55,572 nt of DNA, taken from positions 1 to 55,572 of the forward strand of contig WGCV01000038.1 of the NCBI GenBank assembly GCA_015493615.1. The letters run 5' to 3'. The stretch is from Melioribacteraceae bacterium. Lineage in GTDB: Bacteria; Bacteroidota; Ignavibacteria; Ignavibacteriales; Melioribacteraceae. The stretch's first letter is position 1. Each line of letters begins with the position of its first letter. This document shows, one piece after another, positions 15,648 through 24,931 of the stretch. The notes under the pieces were generated by a model. It ran no database searches and was not told the DNA's origin. It worked only from the letters and a program-made list of their open reading frames with translations. Made by a program: the position numbers and the translations under genes.

Positions 15648-16223
15648 TTAAAACGAAACCACTAAATTTACGCCGTAAACAGGTTTGTTTCGGTAAAAGG
15701 AAAGATTCGGTTTTACTTTAGCTTTAATTTTTAATCCGTATTTGTAATAGATTTGATTTCTCTCGTTCTCAATAATCCAATCGCTGTGAGTCCAGTCGAT
15801 TGCAAACCCGATAAAATTCACAATTGTACCGCCGAGAAAAAGCAGAAAGTTTCGCTCCGATCTTGTCTGGACAGTGTCAAAATCGGAGACAACCGAAAAA
15901 AGATTGAGTGAATTAGTGTAATTAAGCTGGTCAACGGCGGCAAAAACCATTACTCCGCCTGCAATTAAACGGGCTGCAAGAATGTAATAGCCTTCCTTAT
16001 TATGGTCTGCATAAAAATGGAGATATCCGGGAATAAACGCCGCCGCCGCAATTCTCTGCCATGTAATTTCCCTCTGAACCTTTAAAAATTCATTGTAAGT
16101 CATTCCGTCGGGAATTTCCGTAATCTCCTTAACCCCGTTATAGCGTTGTGAATCATCAATATTCTGAGCAAATGAAGAAACGGAAAAAATCATTATGAAG
16201 AGCGCTAATAAAACACTTTGCAT
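15648..16223 (-). CDS. predicted inner-membrane protein, unknown function
   Basis: I do not recognise a named family. The 191-residue protein starts with a signal peptide ending near FAQ (residues 18-20). It then has a soluble part and two or three membrane helices (about 56-70, 80-98 and 127-142). The stretch AAAFIPGYLHFYADHNKEGYYIL recalls the PGxGQIY membrane motif also seen in the proteins at 19886-20728 and 20938-21810, so it may belong to the same loose group. A likely beta-rich end follows. It stands alone, with an R1 repeat fragment before its start. Confidence 0.6.
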   Translation of the reverse strand: MQSVLLALFIMIFSVSSFAQNIDDSQRYNGVKEITEIPDGMTYNEFLKVQREITWQRIAAAAFIPGYLHFYADHNKEGYYILAARLIAGGVMVFAAVDQLNYTNSLNLFSVVSDFDTVQTRSERNFLLFLGGTIVNFIGFAIDWTHSDWIIENERNQIYYKYGLKIKAKVKPNLSFYRNKPVYGVNLVVSF

Positions 16224-16268
16224 CTTAATACATCTTTTAATTTTTATATTCTATTAATTAATTTTGTT

Positions 16269-16383
16269 GCGAAAGTAAAATCCGTTCGAAAAATCTCTAA
16301 ATTCAGTGTAATTATCGGTTCTGAGATTCTTCTCCCGCCAAGGCGGGATCAGAATGACATATTGCTGGGTTATGCAAAACCTT
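16269..16383. repeat. R1 repeat, truncated copy
   Basis: This is the right part of the R1 family, from GCGAAAGTAAAA through the GAGATTCTTCTCCCGCC block to GGTTATGCAAAACC. The left end is missing. It lies between two minus-strand genes. Confidence 0.75.
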
Positions 16384-16396
16384 CTATTATTCATTC

Positions 16397-17128
16397 TTAC
16401 CAACCGCCGCTTGCGCCGCCGCCTCCGAAACTTCCGCCGCCGCCGGAAAAACCTCCGAATCCGCCCGAACCGCCAAATCCTCCGCCGCGACTTCCGCCGC
16501 CTCCAAGCATTCCCGCTCCGAGCCACAACAATCCTATCCCGCTTCCCCTTCCGCCGAAGAGAGAAATAATCATAATTATAAGAAAGATAATCGTACCTAT
16601 CGGAAGTCCTTCTTTCTCGTCATTTTTCTTGTTGTTCTTATATTCTCCGACAGTGGCTTTCATAATTGCGGTAAGCCCTGCTGCAATTCCCGAAAAATAA
16701 TCTCCGCGCCTGAAATAAGGGCGGACTTCGTTGCGCAAAATCGAACTTGCCAAAGCGTCGGGAAGCGCGCCTTCAAGTCCGTAGCCGACCTCGATGCGCA
16801 TCTTCTTATCCTTTTTTGCAACAACGAACAAAATTCCGTTATCGTGCTTCTTCGTTCCGATTTTATTTTTTTCGGCGACATTATTAGCAAAATATTCTAT
16901 CGGCATTCCGTCGAGAGAATTAACCATCAGAAAAACTATTTGGTTCGATGTTTTTTTCTCAAAATCGGAAAGAGCTTTATTAATTTGCCTAATTTGAGCC
17001 GGAGTTAAAGTTCCCGTAAAATCATTACAATAGGAATTGAGTTTCGGCGTTTCGACTTCCCCGGCAAAAACAGCGCTCCCGAAAAAAAAGAGGAGCAGCA
17101 GAACGATATTTAACGCTTTCGATTTCAC
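16397..17128 (-). CDS. TPM-domain protein (YgcG family)
   Basis: The 243-residue protein has a signal peptide (cleavage near FAGE, residue about 21), a TPM domain (TLP18.3/Psb32/MOLO-1 fold, residues about 28-150, with YCNDFTGTLTPAQI and GNDGILFVVAKKDKKMRIEVGYGLEG-type pieces), one membrane helix at about 176-195, and a glycine-rich tail ending GGGGASGGW. The start codon is GTG. The LemA gene lies 2 bases upstream. LemA-TPM pairs are common in bacteria. Their function is unclear; envelope stress or membrane-protein quality roles have been suggested. Confidence 0.9.
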   Translation of the reverse strand: MKSKALNIVLLLLFFFGSAVFAGEVETPKLNSYCNDFTGTLTPAQIRQINKALSDFEKKTSNQIVFLMVNSLDGMPIEYFANNVAEKNKIGTKKHDNGILFVVAKKDKKMRIEVGYGLEGALPDALASSILRNEVRPYFRRGDYFSGIAAGLTAIMKATVGEYKNNKKNDEKEGLPIGTIIFLIIMIISLFGGRGSGIGLLWLGAGMLGGGGSRGGGFGGSGGFGGFSGGGGSFGGGGASGGW

Positions 17129-17130
17129 GA

Positions 17131-17727
17131 TTAAAACTGAACTTTCGGAGCTTTTTCGGCGCCTTGAACTGCTTTAAAATATTGTTTTTCTCTAAAACCC
17201 GCAAAGCTGGCGATTATGTTTCCCGGAAAACGGCGGATCTTCATATTGTACTGCTGAACGATTTGATTAAAGCGTCTTCTTTCCACCGAAATACGATTTT
17301 CCGTTCCTTCCAACTGAGCCTGCAACTGCAGAAAGTTTTCGTTTGCCTTTAACTGCGGATAACGCTCGACAGTAACAAGCAAACGGGAAAGCGCGCTTCC
17401 GAGGTTATCCTGAGCCGCCTGAAACCGCTTCAATGCGTTCGGGTCGGAAAGCATATCCGGGGTGAGCTTAATGTTATTAACTTTTGAACGGGCTTCGGCA
17501 ACCGCAGTGTAAGTTTCCTTTTCAAAATTAGCCACGCCTTTTACGGTGTTAACCAAATTCGGAATTAAATCCGCGCGCCGCTGATATTGGTTCTCAACTT
17601 GACTCCAAGCCTGAGCAACGCCTTCGTCAAGCGAGACTAAGTCGTTGTAAACGCCTACGCCCCAGCCGATAATCAAAAATAAAAATATGACTATCGCGCC
17701 GCCGATAATTAATCCTTTGTTTTTCAT
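17131..17727 (-). CDS. lemA: LemA family protein
   Basis: The 198-residue protein has one N-terminal membrane helix (residues about 5-25) and a long helical domain with the LemA signature: VSLDEGVAQAWSQVENQYQRR, DLIPNLVNTVKG, and the C-terminal YNMKIRRFPGNIIASF-type motif. LemA proteins are membrane-anchored helical bundles of unsettled function. The gene forms a two-gene operon with the TPM-domain gene. Confidence 0.92.
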   Translation of the reverse strand: MKNKGLIIGGAIVIFLFLIIGWGVGVYNDLVSLDEGVAQAWSQVENQYQRRADLIPNLVNTVKGVANFEKETYTAVAEARSKVNNIKLTPDMLSDPNALKRFQAAQDNLGSALSRLLVTVERYPQLKANENFLQLQAQLEGTENRISVERRRFNQIVQQYNMKIRRFPGNIIASFAGFREKQYFKAVQGAEKAPKVQF

Positions 17728-17761
17728 AATTTATTGCTTCCTTTTTTTATTTCACTTTTAG

Positions 17762-17943
17762 AGACCTTTGCATAACCTAAATTTGTCATATTGAGTCCGC
17801 CAAGCTTGCCCCAACTCCTTTTGTTTGGGTGCGAAGGTAAAAGCCGAACTAAATATCTCGTATTTTAGTTTAATTTCCGGTCATGAGATTCTTCTCCCGC
17901 CAAGGCGGGATCAGAATGACAAATTATATAATTAAGCAAAACC
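17762..17943. repeat. R1 repeat copy (MITE-like)
   Basis: This is an almost full copy. It starts CCTTTGCATAACCTAAATTTG and ends TGACAAATTATATAATTAAGC, and the two ends are inverted relatives. It contains the block GAGATTCTTCTCCCGCC and its adjoining CAAGGCGGGA hairpin. It is upstream of lemA and may affect that promoter. Confidence 0.8.
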
Positions 17944-18039
17944 AACTATTATTTCTTTTAACAATTTACTATTTACAGTTGACAATTCACAAACAAAACT
18001 TGTGAAACTCAACATATATTTAGATTCGATTAATAAAAT

Positions 18040-18067
18040 AAAAACGGGGTCTTTCGCCCGATTTTTA
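18040..18067 (-). terminator. intrinsic terminator after the UPF0210 gene
   Basis: On the minus strand AAAAATCGGG-cgaaaga-CCCCGTTTTT forms a short hairpin followed by T-rich sequence. It begins directly after the stop codon at 18068. Confidence 0.6.
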
Positions 18068-19429
18068 TCAATTTGTCAAACTTCGAGTCGGAGCGGGAAT
18101 ACGCCCGCCGCGGTTTACAAAATTTGCGCTGCTAATTTCCCGCACGCTCATTACAGGCGCCAAACCGAGCAGTCCGCCGTAATCGACAACGTCGCCGACC
18201 TTCTTTCCGTATGCCGGAATAACCCGCACGGCGGTTGTTTTATCGTTAATCAGACCTATCGCGGATTCGTCGGCGATAATTCCGGCAAGCGTGGAAGCGG
18301 GCGTATCGCCGGGAACGGCAATCATATCAAGTCCCACCGAACAAACGGCGGTCATCGCTTCCAATTTTTCAATGCTTAAGTTGCCGCGTCTGACCGCGTC
18401 TATCATTCCCTGATCTTCGCTGACGGGAATAAAAGCGCCGCTTAGTCCACCCACGGAGGAGCTTGCCATAAGTCCCGCTTTTTTTACCGCATCGTTCAAC
18501 ATTGCCAGCGCGGCTGTTGTTCCGTGCGCGCCAACATCTTCTACTCCCATTGCTTTAAGAATATCACCGATGCTGTCTCCTTCGGCTGGAGTCGGCGCCA
18601 ATGAAACATCGACTATTCCAAACGGAACTCCGTGCTTCTGCGCAACCTCGCGCCCGATCAGTTCTCCCGCGCGGGTTATCTTAAAAATTGTCTTTTTTAT
18701 CACTTCGGAGATTGTCTGCAAATCGACTTTACCGGCGGCTTTTATAGCGTCAAGCACAACTCCGGGACCGCTGATACCTACATTCAAAACGACTTCCGGC
18801 TCGGTTACTCCGTGAAAAGCTCCGGCTACAAAAGGATTATCTTCAGGAACGTTCGTAAAAACAACAAACTTTGCGCATCCGATTGAATCCTGATCTTTTG
18901 TAAGCTCGGCTGTTTTTTTAATTAAATCGGCTACCTTTAAAATCGCATCCATATTGATTCCCGCCTTCGTCGAGCCGACATTCACGCTGGAGCAAATTCG
19001 TTTTGTTTCCGCAAGCGCAAAAGGAATCGCTTCGAGCAGCTCGCGCTCCCCTCTGGTAAATCCTTTCTGAACAAGCGCGGAAAATCCGGCAAGATAATCA
19101 ACGCCGACATCTTCGGCTGCTTTATCAAGCGTTTTAGCCATCTCGATAAATTCATACCTGTTCAATCCGTCAAAAGGAATCGAAATAGGCGTAATCGAGA
19201 TTCTTTTGTTTGCGATTGAAATTCCGTATCGCGCCTCAACTTCTTCGGCAAACTTAACGTGATTTTTTCCATACTTAATTATTTTATCGTAAACTTTCTG
19301 TTTGCTCACTTCCAAATTTCTGTCTGCGCAATCCCGCAAACTGATTCCCAGCGTTACGGTACGGATATCGAAATGCTCGATTTCCGTCATTTTTATGGTA
19401 TCTAATATTTCATCGAATTCGTAATTCAT
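18068..19429 (-). CDS. UPF0210 / DUF711 (PFL family) protein
   Basis: The 453-residue protein matches the UPF0210 (DUF711) family over its full length, with the family's usual size. Recognisable pieces are [16 protein letters not shown] near the start, [14 protein letters not shown], the glycine-rich stretch around [15 protein letters not shown], and the C-terminal [20 protein letters not shown]. The family resembles glycyl-radical (PFL) fold proteins, but its chemistry is not known. The ACT-domain gene lies 22 bases upstream; this pairing (UPF0237 with UPF0210) is conserved in many bacteria and suggests the two act together. Confidence 0.9.
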   Translation of the reverse strand: MNYEFDEILDTIKMTEIEHFDIRTVTLGISLRDCADRNLEVSKQKVYDKIIKYGKNHVKFAEEVEARYGISIANKRISITPISIPFDGLNRYEFIEMAKTLDKAAEDVGVDYLAGFSALVQKGFTRGERELLEAIPFALAETKRICSSVNVGSTKAGINMDAILKVADLIKKTAELTKDQDSIGCAKFVVFTNVPEDNPFVAGAFHGVTEPEVVLNVGISGPGVVLDAIKAAGKVDLQTISEVIKKTIFKITRAGELIGREVAQKHGVPFGIVDVSLAPTPAEGDSIGDILKAMGVEDVGAHGTTAALAMLNDAVKKAGLMASSSVGGLSGAFIPVSEDQGMIDAVRRGNLSIEKLEAMTAVCSVGLDMIAVPGDTPASTLAGIIADESAIGLINDKTTAVRVIPAYGKKVGDVVDYGGLLGLAPVMSVREISSANFVNRGGRIPAPTRSLTN

Positions 19430-19451
19430 TTATCTTCTTATCCTTTTAAAA

Positions 19452-19889
19452 TTAAATTCTGTGCATTTGTCTGAAAAGATTTTCGTGCTGTAAAAATATT
19501 TTAACATTAAGTTCCGCTTCAATTTTCGATAACTTCTCTATCAGTTCTTTCATCTGATATTTCGAGGAAGAAAGATCGACAATCATAATGAGCGTATAAA
19601 AATCGTCCATTATTTTCTGTGAAACGTCGCGCAGATCGCAGCCCGATTCGGCAAGGAGCGCGGTGATTTTTGCAATTACTCCGGGTCGGTTCAACCCGAA
19701 CGAAGTAAGAATTGCTCTGTCCAAAACCGGCGCGGCTGAAGTTTCGGCTTGCGGTAATTCCGCTTCGGCTCCGAGCTTATCAACGGCGGATGAAACAATG
19801 TTGCGCACTAATTCCGGGGAAGCTTTATCCCCGAGTTCGTTAATTGCGGTCAAAGTTATTTTTCGTAATTCTTCTTCTGAAATTTTCAC
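19452..19889 (-). CDS. ACT-domain protein (UPF0237-like) with N-terminal extension
   Basis: The 145-residue protein has a C-terminal ACT domain (about 58-140: ILTSFGLNRPGVIAKITALL, then DVSQKIMDDFYTLIMIVDLS) like UPF0237 proteins, which are about 90 residues. The first 50 residues are an added helical part containing two similar copies (LTLTAINELGDKAS / IVSSAVDKLGAEA). ACT domains bind small ligands such as amino acids, so it may sense a ligand for the partner UPF0210 protein. The start overlaps the stop of the TPR gene by 4 bases. Confidence 0.85.
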   Translation of the reverse strand: MKISEEELRKITLTAINELGDKASPELVRNIVSSAVDKLGAEAELPQAETSAAPVLDRAILTSFGLNRPGVIAKITALLAESGCDLRDVSQKIMDDFYTLIMIVDLSSSKYQMKELIEKLSKIEAELNVKIFLQHENLFRQMHRI

Positions 19890-20728
19890 GGTTTTTTACC
19901 TTTATAATTGTTTTGCAAATTTTCGATTAATTGATTAACTAATTTAATATTTTTTTCTTTAGCAAACCTTTCCGCATTTTGAATATTCCCTTTATAAAAT
20001 CTCAGCCACAGCAAATCGCCGATTAGCAGACCTTCCACGATTCTTCTGTCCTGAAATGCCTTTACTGTCATATATCCGAAGAGGGCGTTCCACGCAAAAG
20101 AAACAGCTCCCGAAAAATAATGTCCGGTGTAAATCTGCCCGCTTCCCGGCAAAATATATGACATCAATTTAATATTAAAAAGAGGATATTCATCACTAAT
20201 AATTTTATTTAATCTCTCCGAAATTTCTTTTCCGGCAAGAGATTCGTTAAAATAGAAAGACGCAAGCTCCGGCTGATTGTTCAGTAAGTAAGTCCAACCC
20301 CGCCAATAATCGGCGATTAATGAATCTCCGAATTTATTTTCAAAAGTATCCAGCTCGTTTAACGCGCAGTTTGTTTTCCTGCTCAATATCATCGTGCGAA
20401 TCAAGTCAACTTCCGTAGTTTTTTGGGCATTGATGCTTTTTTCAAACTTCATTGCTTCACGAAAATTATTCTCGGCTTTCTCATAAAATCCGCCCGCCTT
20501 GTACGATTCGGCTATTTGCGAAAAACAATACCCCGCCGCGGAACTATCCTCATCGAAAAAGAGGTAGCGCTTATATTCCGTAATCGCTTGGTAGTAATTT
20601 CCCGATTTAAATAAAGAATCGGCAAAAGCAAGCTGAGATTTCAACGGCTGCCCGGCAAATAAATTTCCGTGCCCGATTATAAAGAGAAAAACAAAAATCG
20701 ATATTTCGGCAAACAACGATTTATTCAT
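19886..20728 (-). CDS. TPR-containing exported/membrane protein with PGSGQIY motif
   Basis: I chose the ATG at 20728 (MNKSLFAEIS, 280 residues), because it begins a signal peptide and has AAAGG upstream. Ten more codons in frame would lie inside an R1 repeat. After the signal (about 1-26) come two or three TPR-like helical pairs (residues about 30-150) and then YILPGSGQIYTGHYFSGAVSF with two short membrane helices. The same plan is seen in the protein at 20938-21810, so these are distant paralogues. The function is unknown. The gene overlaps the ACT-domain gene by 4 bases, which suggests a shared transcript. Confidence 0.7.
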   Translation of the reverse strand: MNKSLFAEISIFVFLFIIGHGNLFAGQPLKSQLAFADSLFKSGNYYQAITEYKRYLFFDEDSSAAGYCFSQIAESYKAGGFYEKAENNFREAMKFEKSINAQKTTEVDLIRTMILSRKTNCALNELDTFENKFGDSLIADYWRGWTYLLNNQPELASFYFNESLAGKEISERLNKIISDEYPLFNIKLMSYILPGSGQIYTGHYFSGAVSFAWNALFGYMTVKAFQDRRIVEGLLIGDLLWLRFYKGNIQNAERFAKEKNIKLVNQLIENLQNNYKGKKP

Positions 20729-20730
20729 AG

Positions 20731-20890
20731 AAACCTTTGCAGAACCTATAATTGTCATATTGAGTTCACCACTGCGAAGGTGGTAGCCGTCCGAAATATC
20801 CTAAAATCCGAACAATTACCGGTTTTGAGATTCTTCATTCCGCTTCGCTCCATTCAGAATGACATATTACTAGGTTATGCAAAGCCTTTT
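20731..20890. repeat. R1 repeat copy (MITE-like)
   Basis: This copy runs from AAACCTTTGCAGAACC to GGTTATGCAAAGCCTTTT, whose ends are inverted relatives. Inside are TTGTCATATTGAG, CCGTCCGAAATATC and GAGATTCTTC. It separates the two TPR genes. Confidence 0.8.
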
Positions 20891-20937
20891 CATACATAAT
20901 TTTTCTTAACACTTTCAATGACTTACTCTTTAATTAA

Positions 20938-21810
20938 TTATTTAATAAACAGCTTTTCCGTATCGGGCAAAAAGTATTTTTCCTTTTCGGCATATTCAAT
21001 CAGCTTACTTTCGAACTCGAATCGCTTTTGCGCGTTGTAAATCTGCGCCGAAGTCGCCGAGCCGTAAACGCTTCCCGCGTGAAAGAATAATCCGATTCCC
21101 GCAAAGAGCGCGCCTTTGGCGTTTTTTGCGACGGCAAAATTATGCGCCGCCAATCCGTAAAATAATCCACTGAAAATAAAAGCCACAATTCCGTCCGAGT
21201 AATCCTCCGTGTAAATTTTCCCCGCTCCAGGAATCACAGCCGATAAAACCGCTGCAAGAAGCTCGTCTTTCCTCTCGGGTCGCTTCTTAACGCTGTAAAA
21301 TTTTGAGATAACCCGCCGCTGACTTTCGGCAAAACCGGAAACAAACTCCGCGGAATCTGTAATTTCCGTTTCCTGAAGAATCAAATATGTAAAATATTTC
21401 AGGCGTTTTATACCGACGGAAAAAGTATCGGGACTGTAAAAACTCTCGCCGCTTAAATTAACAAATCCGGAATAGTTTCCTCTGATAAATTCGGTTTTTA
21501 AAAATTCAGTTTTGGCGTAATCTTTTAAACGGGAAAAGAAAAAGAGTCCTTGTAAATAATCTTCGGCTTCATCAAACCTTCCGAGATTGCGCAAAGCCAA
21601 TCCGGCGGCAAGTCTTAACGTGTCGTCGGGCGTTCCTGTAAGGAGAGCGCGGTATTCGTCAAAAGCGCGAATGTAATCTCCCGTTTTATAAAGATGAGAA
21701 GCAAACTTAACTCTGTTTGGGACTGAAAACAAAGGGTTAACGGCTTTGCTCTGACCTCGTACTACGGCGGCAAGAATAAGCAGCAAAAAGAAGAAACGAT
21801 AAAATCTCAT
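20938..21810 (-). CDS. TPR-containing exported/membrane protein, paralogue of 19886-20728
   Basis: The 290-residue protein has a signal peptide (about 1-20, ending VRGQ), TPR-like repeats (KFASHLYKTGDYIRAFDEYRALL and GRFDEAEDYLQGL), a middle helical part, and AVIPGAGKIYTEDYSDGIVAF followed by two membrane helices near the C-terminus. The order of parts is the same as in the neighbour at 19886-20728. Its start overlaps the end of the YidD-like gene by 4 bases, so the two are translated together. The specific function is not known. Confidence 0.7.
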   Translation of the reverse strand: MRFYRFFFLLLILAAVVRGQSKAVNPLFSVPNRVKFASHLYKTGDYIRAFDEYRALLTGTPDDTLRLAAGLALRNLGRFDEAEDYLQGLFFFSRLKDYAKTEFLKTEFIRGNYSGFVNLSGESFYSPDTFSVGIKRLKYFTYLILQETEITDSAEFVSGFAESQRRVISKFYSVKKRPERKDELLAAVLSAVIPGAGKIYTEDYSDGIVAFIFSGLFYGLAAHNFAVAKNAKGALFAGIGLFFHAGSVYGSATSAQIYNAQKRFEFESKLIEYAEKEKYFLPDTEKLFIK

Positions 21811-22265
21811 TTTTTCTCCTTATCGATATGCTTAGGAAGAATAACAATCCCCCTTTCTTTTAATTCATAATTTTGGGGTAAATCAATCAGCCGTCCGTCT
21901 TGAGACCGCGGATATTTATCCCTCTCGATAAAATTCAGATCGCGCGTAAATCTGTCGGCAAACATCAGCGCGCCCTGAAAAATGTTAGTCCTCTTAACCG
22001 ATTGCACAAAAAAGTTGGAGCAGGTTGGAGTAAACGGACAGTTGTCCCCGTCGTAATCCGAAATCAGAAAATAGTAAGCGTATTGAAATCCGCTGACAAG
22101 CGACATCATTACGGACGAGTCGTCAATCAAATAATTCCGTTCACTGACTTCCGGAATTTTGTAGTCGGCTTTTTTTTCGCCCCACCGGTGTGTTTCCGTC
22201 TGAGCAAAAACGGCGAAAGTTAAGAATATCAGTATTGTCAGAGTTCTACTAATCAATTTTTCCAA
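21807..22265 (-). CDS. YidD-like protein with signal peptide
   Basis: The 152-residue protein has a YidD domain at about residues 60-110: FQYAYYFLISDYDGDNCPF, TPTCSNFFVQSVKRTNIFQG, MFADRFTRDL. YidD proteins carry the same YxxxISP...CxxxPSCSxY..A pattern, including both cysteines. Normal YidD is about 80 residues, lacks a signal peptide and helps YidC insert membrane proteins. This one has a signal peptide (about 1-22, ending VFAQ) and a C-terminal extension rich in charged residues, so it probably acts outside the cytoplasm. It is translationally coupled to the TPR protein gene downstream. Confidence 0.8.
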   Translation of the reverse strand: MEKLISRTLTILIFLTFAVFAQTETHRWGEKKADYKIPEVSERNYLIDDSSVMMSLVSGFQYAYYFLISDYDGDNCPFTPTCSNFFVQSVKRTNIFQGALMFADRFTRDLNFIERDKYPRSQDGRLIDLPQNYELKERGIVILPKHIDKEKK

Positions 22266-22440
22266 ATCACTTTATGATTGCTGAAGTAACAAAAATAATC
22301 TTTTGAAAATTCAAAACCAAAGCCCGCAATAAAATTCAACTCCAGTGGAGCAGATTATTCTTCCCTCGCTATGACGTGATGGTGTAGAACAAACTATCCA
22401 CCCATGGCTAATTGCGAAAACCGGAGAAACAGAAAAAACA

Positions 22441-22619
22441 AGCGTCATTACGAGACAATCCGTGTGAGCAGATTGTCGTGGCAATCTCACTAATATTTAA
22501 CCTTAGCTGTTAAAACGTTGTTGAATATTCGGCAATAGCGTGTTTTCCGGTGAGATTGCTTCCCCCGTATTCTGCGGTGTCGCAATGACGAGACGCTTCA
22601 GTCGTCGCAATGACGCTTA
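22441..22619. repeat. R2 repeat, diverged copy
   Basis: This contains the R2 pieces GCGTCATTACGAGACAATC, CAATCTCACTAATATTTAACC, GTTAAAACG, GGTGAGATTGC and CGCAATGACGAGACG. It is more diverged than the copies at 42809 and 46055. The ends are inverted relatives (GTCATTACGAGAC / CGCAATGACG). Confidence 0.65.
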
Positions 22620-22698
22620 CGATGACAAGAATGCGCCGACAACATTTAATTGAAAATGATAAGAACCGCCCACCGGCGTGATTTCTTTGTTTGTTCAA

Positions 22699-22840
22699 CC
22701 TAACCCGGACAAGTCTGAAACAAAACGAGAAAAAGTTAAACAAAAAAACAATCTCTGAAAACCCTACAAATAAAGGACTTTAGAGCATCATGCAAAATAT
22801 TCTACCAAAAACAACACGAATATTACTGATAAGCGACTAA
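22699..22840. repeat. R3 repeat copy
   Basis: It starts CCTAACCCGGACAAG and continues through CAATCTCTGAAAACCCTAC and ATATTCTACCAAAAACAACA to ACTGATAAGCGACTAA. Related copies are at 54946-55086 and 55452-55520. Confidence 0.65.
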
Positions 22841-22888
22841 AATTGTCAATAGGGATAAATTTATGATGACAACTCCGGAATAAAAAAT

Positions 22889-22911
22889 AAGCGGACAAAA
22901 ATTGTCCGCTT
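22889..22911 (-). terminator. intrinsic terminator after the secreted nuclease gene
   Basis: AAGCGGACAA-TTT-TTGTCCGCTT on the minus strand is followed by ATTTTTTA, a strong hairpin with a T-run about 30 bases after the stop at 22939. Confidence 0.85.
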
Positions 22912-22938
22912 ATAATTTGTATTCAAATAGAAAAACTC

Positions 22939-24921
22939 CTATCTCATCAGAATCATTTTTCTTGTTGCGGTAAAATTCCCCGCGCTTAATCTGTAGAAAT
23001 AGATTCCTGAACTTAATTTGCTTGCGTCGAATTGTACTTTATAGTTTCCGGCTTCAACATTTTTATTAACCAATGTTGCCACCTCTTCCCCGAGAGCATT
23101 AAAGATTTTTAATAAAGCGTGTTCGGCTTTCGGAACTGCAAATTCAATAACAGTAGTCGGATTAAACGGGTTCGGGTAGTTTTGAGCAAGACTGAACTTT
23201 GCCGGAACCTCGCCGCCCGCGTCCCTGACGCCTACCGGATAAGTGGTAAACCGCATTACCGCTCCGTCGTGGTCGGACGTTCCGATGGGAGTTGAATCGT
23301 CGTTTTCAAAATACTCCGGAAAATCGGAATTTGCATGAACGAACTTAAAATATCTTACATAATTAAACATCGCCGGTGAAACGACAATATGATCCAGCGC
23401 CTGCGCGTCTCCGTTATACACATAGGAATATCTGTTCGACTGCACATCCTGCTTTGTAAGATTAACAAAATCGGGGTTAACTACATCCGTCGCGGGTTCG
23501 AGAGATTGAAGCGTATCCAAATCGCCTGTAATTTGTCCGAGTACATCAAAATAACCGTCGGTAAATTCAAAAGAATTATAATCGCCGAGAACGACAATTT
23601 TTGCGTTTGCGTCGTTTGTTTGTCTGCTCTGCAGATAATCGGCAAGCCATTCCGCCTGAGCCTGTCTTTTTGCTCTTACAAAATCGCCGTCGTTCGGATC
23701 GTCAATATTATTTCGCGAACGAAGATGAACGTCAACGAACGTTACAGGGAAGTTGCCTCCGGCGTTTCCTTCCAATACGAGAGGAGGTCTGTCAAACGTA
23801 TATTTTGTTTCGCCTCCGATTTGGAACGTGGCGTTTTCGCCGACTGCGTCAACATTTGCGACGGTGATTCTGTCGTTAACCAGGTAACCTACGTTTATAT
23901 CAAATGCGTAGTTGGAATAAATTAAGTGCGCCGTATAATTTAAAGTCGGATCGTCAGAATGAATCTGATTAGCCAAATCGGTCAACACGCTTTGGTTCTC
24001 AACTTCCTGAAATGCTATAATATCAGGGGCTTTCATTACTTCACGAACATATTTTGAAAATTTCTTCAGCCGCGTCGGATAAACGGAAGGATCGTCGTTA
24101 TTGAAAACATGACAGTTTAGCGTGCCAACCGAGTATAAATTCGGATTGTCGTCGGGGTCGGTAGCGGCATCGGGAGTAATATCGGTATCGACATTAAGTT
24201 CAAGCGGGAAAATTCCGTAATCGCCGAAACTGTACCGGACAACGCCTTTGCAGTAAGTTATTGCGTTTCCCCCTTTCACCATAACCGGGTCCGTGCTGTA
24301 TGTGTCAATTTCAAATTTCTCGGGATTTCCATCAAACACAGGAAGTCCGTTTAGACCGGGATAATCAATTCCCGGTTCGCGAAAAATTCTGGTCGGTTTG
24401 GCGACGGCGTAAAAGTCGCCGTGAATATTCGTTCCCGAACACGCCACGCCGTTATAAAACTCGACAAGCATTCCCTCGAATCTCTCCATCTCGTTTTCAG
24501 GCTGAGGACGGTTCGGAGAAGGAGTATTAGCGTCCCAGAGAACCGGAGTTGGGAGGGGATTATTGCTAGAAACAACCGTTACGCTCGGGCTTCCGATTTC
24601 CGTTAAGCCGTAATATTCCGAAACATCGCCGGTAACGTTTACATAATCGCCTACCTGCACGTTAGGGGTTTCGCCGACGTAAACGTCAATGCCGTTGGAT
24701 GTTTCCGGATTGTTGTCGTCGCGGCTGTCGGGCGTCTGCATATAAAATCCGTTGGAAAGAACAAACGTTACAACGTTATTCTGCGTAGTTACGGTTTGCC
24801 CTACGTATGGGGATTCCATTCCCGTTCCTTGAATCTGATATATTTCAAGAACGTCTTTTCGCTGTCCGAAAATAACGGACGCGAAAATCATAATTACAAT
24901 TACAGGTAATAATTTTTTCAT
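22939..24921 (-). CDS. secreted endonuclease/exonuclease/phosphatase-family nuclease with T9SS tail
   Basis: The 660-residue protein has a signal peptide (about 1-19, ending IFGQ), an N-terminal OB-like domain of extracellular nucleases (about 25-130: IQGTGMESPYVGQTVTTQNNVV), and an endonuclease/exonuclease/phosphatase domain (about 270-560: GTLNCHVFNND, IIAFQEVEN, VVLGDYNSFE and GTSDHDG as the catalytic motifs). It ends in a T9SS type A sorting domain (QNYPNPFNPTTVIEF then SGIYFYRLSAGNFTATRKMILM). It resembles ExeM/NucH-type extracellular DNases. It should be exported by the type IX system and could degrade environmental DNA for nutrients. A terminator follows. Confidence 0.88.
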   Translation of the reverse strand: MKKLLPVIVIMIFASVIFGQRKDVLEIYQIQGTGMESPYVGQTVTTQNNVVTFVLSNGFYMQTPDSRDDNNPETSNGIDVYVGETPNVQVGDYVNVTGDVSEYYGLTEIGSPSVTVVSSNNPLPTPVLWDANTPSPNRPQPENEMERFEGMLVEFYNGVACSGTNIHGDFYAVAKPTRIFREPGIDYPGLNGLPVFDGNPEKFEIDTYSTDPVMVKGGNAITYCKGVVRYSFGDYGIFPLELNVDTDITPDAATDPDDNPNLYSVGTLNCHVFNNDDPSVYPTRLKKFSKYVREVMKAPDIIAFQEVENQSVLTDLANQIHSDDPTLNYTAHLIYSNYAFDINVGYLVNDRITVANVDAVGENATFQIGGETKYTFDRPPLVLEGNAGGNFPVTFVDVHLRSRNNIDDPNDGDFVRAKRQAQAEWLADYLQSRQTNDANAKIVVLGDYNSFEFTDGYFDVLGQITGDLDTLQSLEPATDVVNPDFVNLTKQDVQSNRYSYVYNGDAQALDHIVVSPAMFNYVRYFKFVHANSDFPEYFENDDSTPIGTSDHDGAVMRFTTYPVGVRDAGGEVPAKFSLAQNYPNPFNPTTVIEFAVPKAEHALLKIFNALGEEVATLVNKNVEAGNYKVQFDASKLSSGIYFYRLSAGNFTATRKMILMR

Positions 24922-24931
24922 GAATAACCTC

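Noticed and set aside
16218-16700. A proline-rich + strand open frame
   Set aside because: It is the antisense shadow of the glycine-rich tail of the TPM-domain protein and an R1 fragment.
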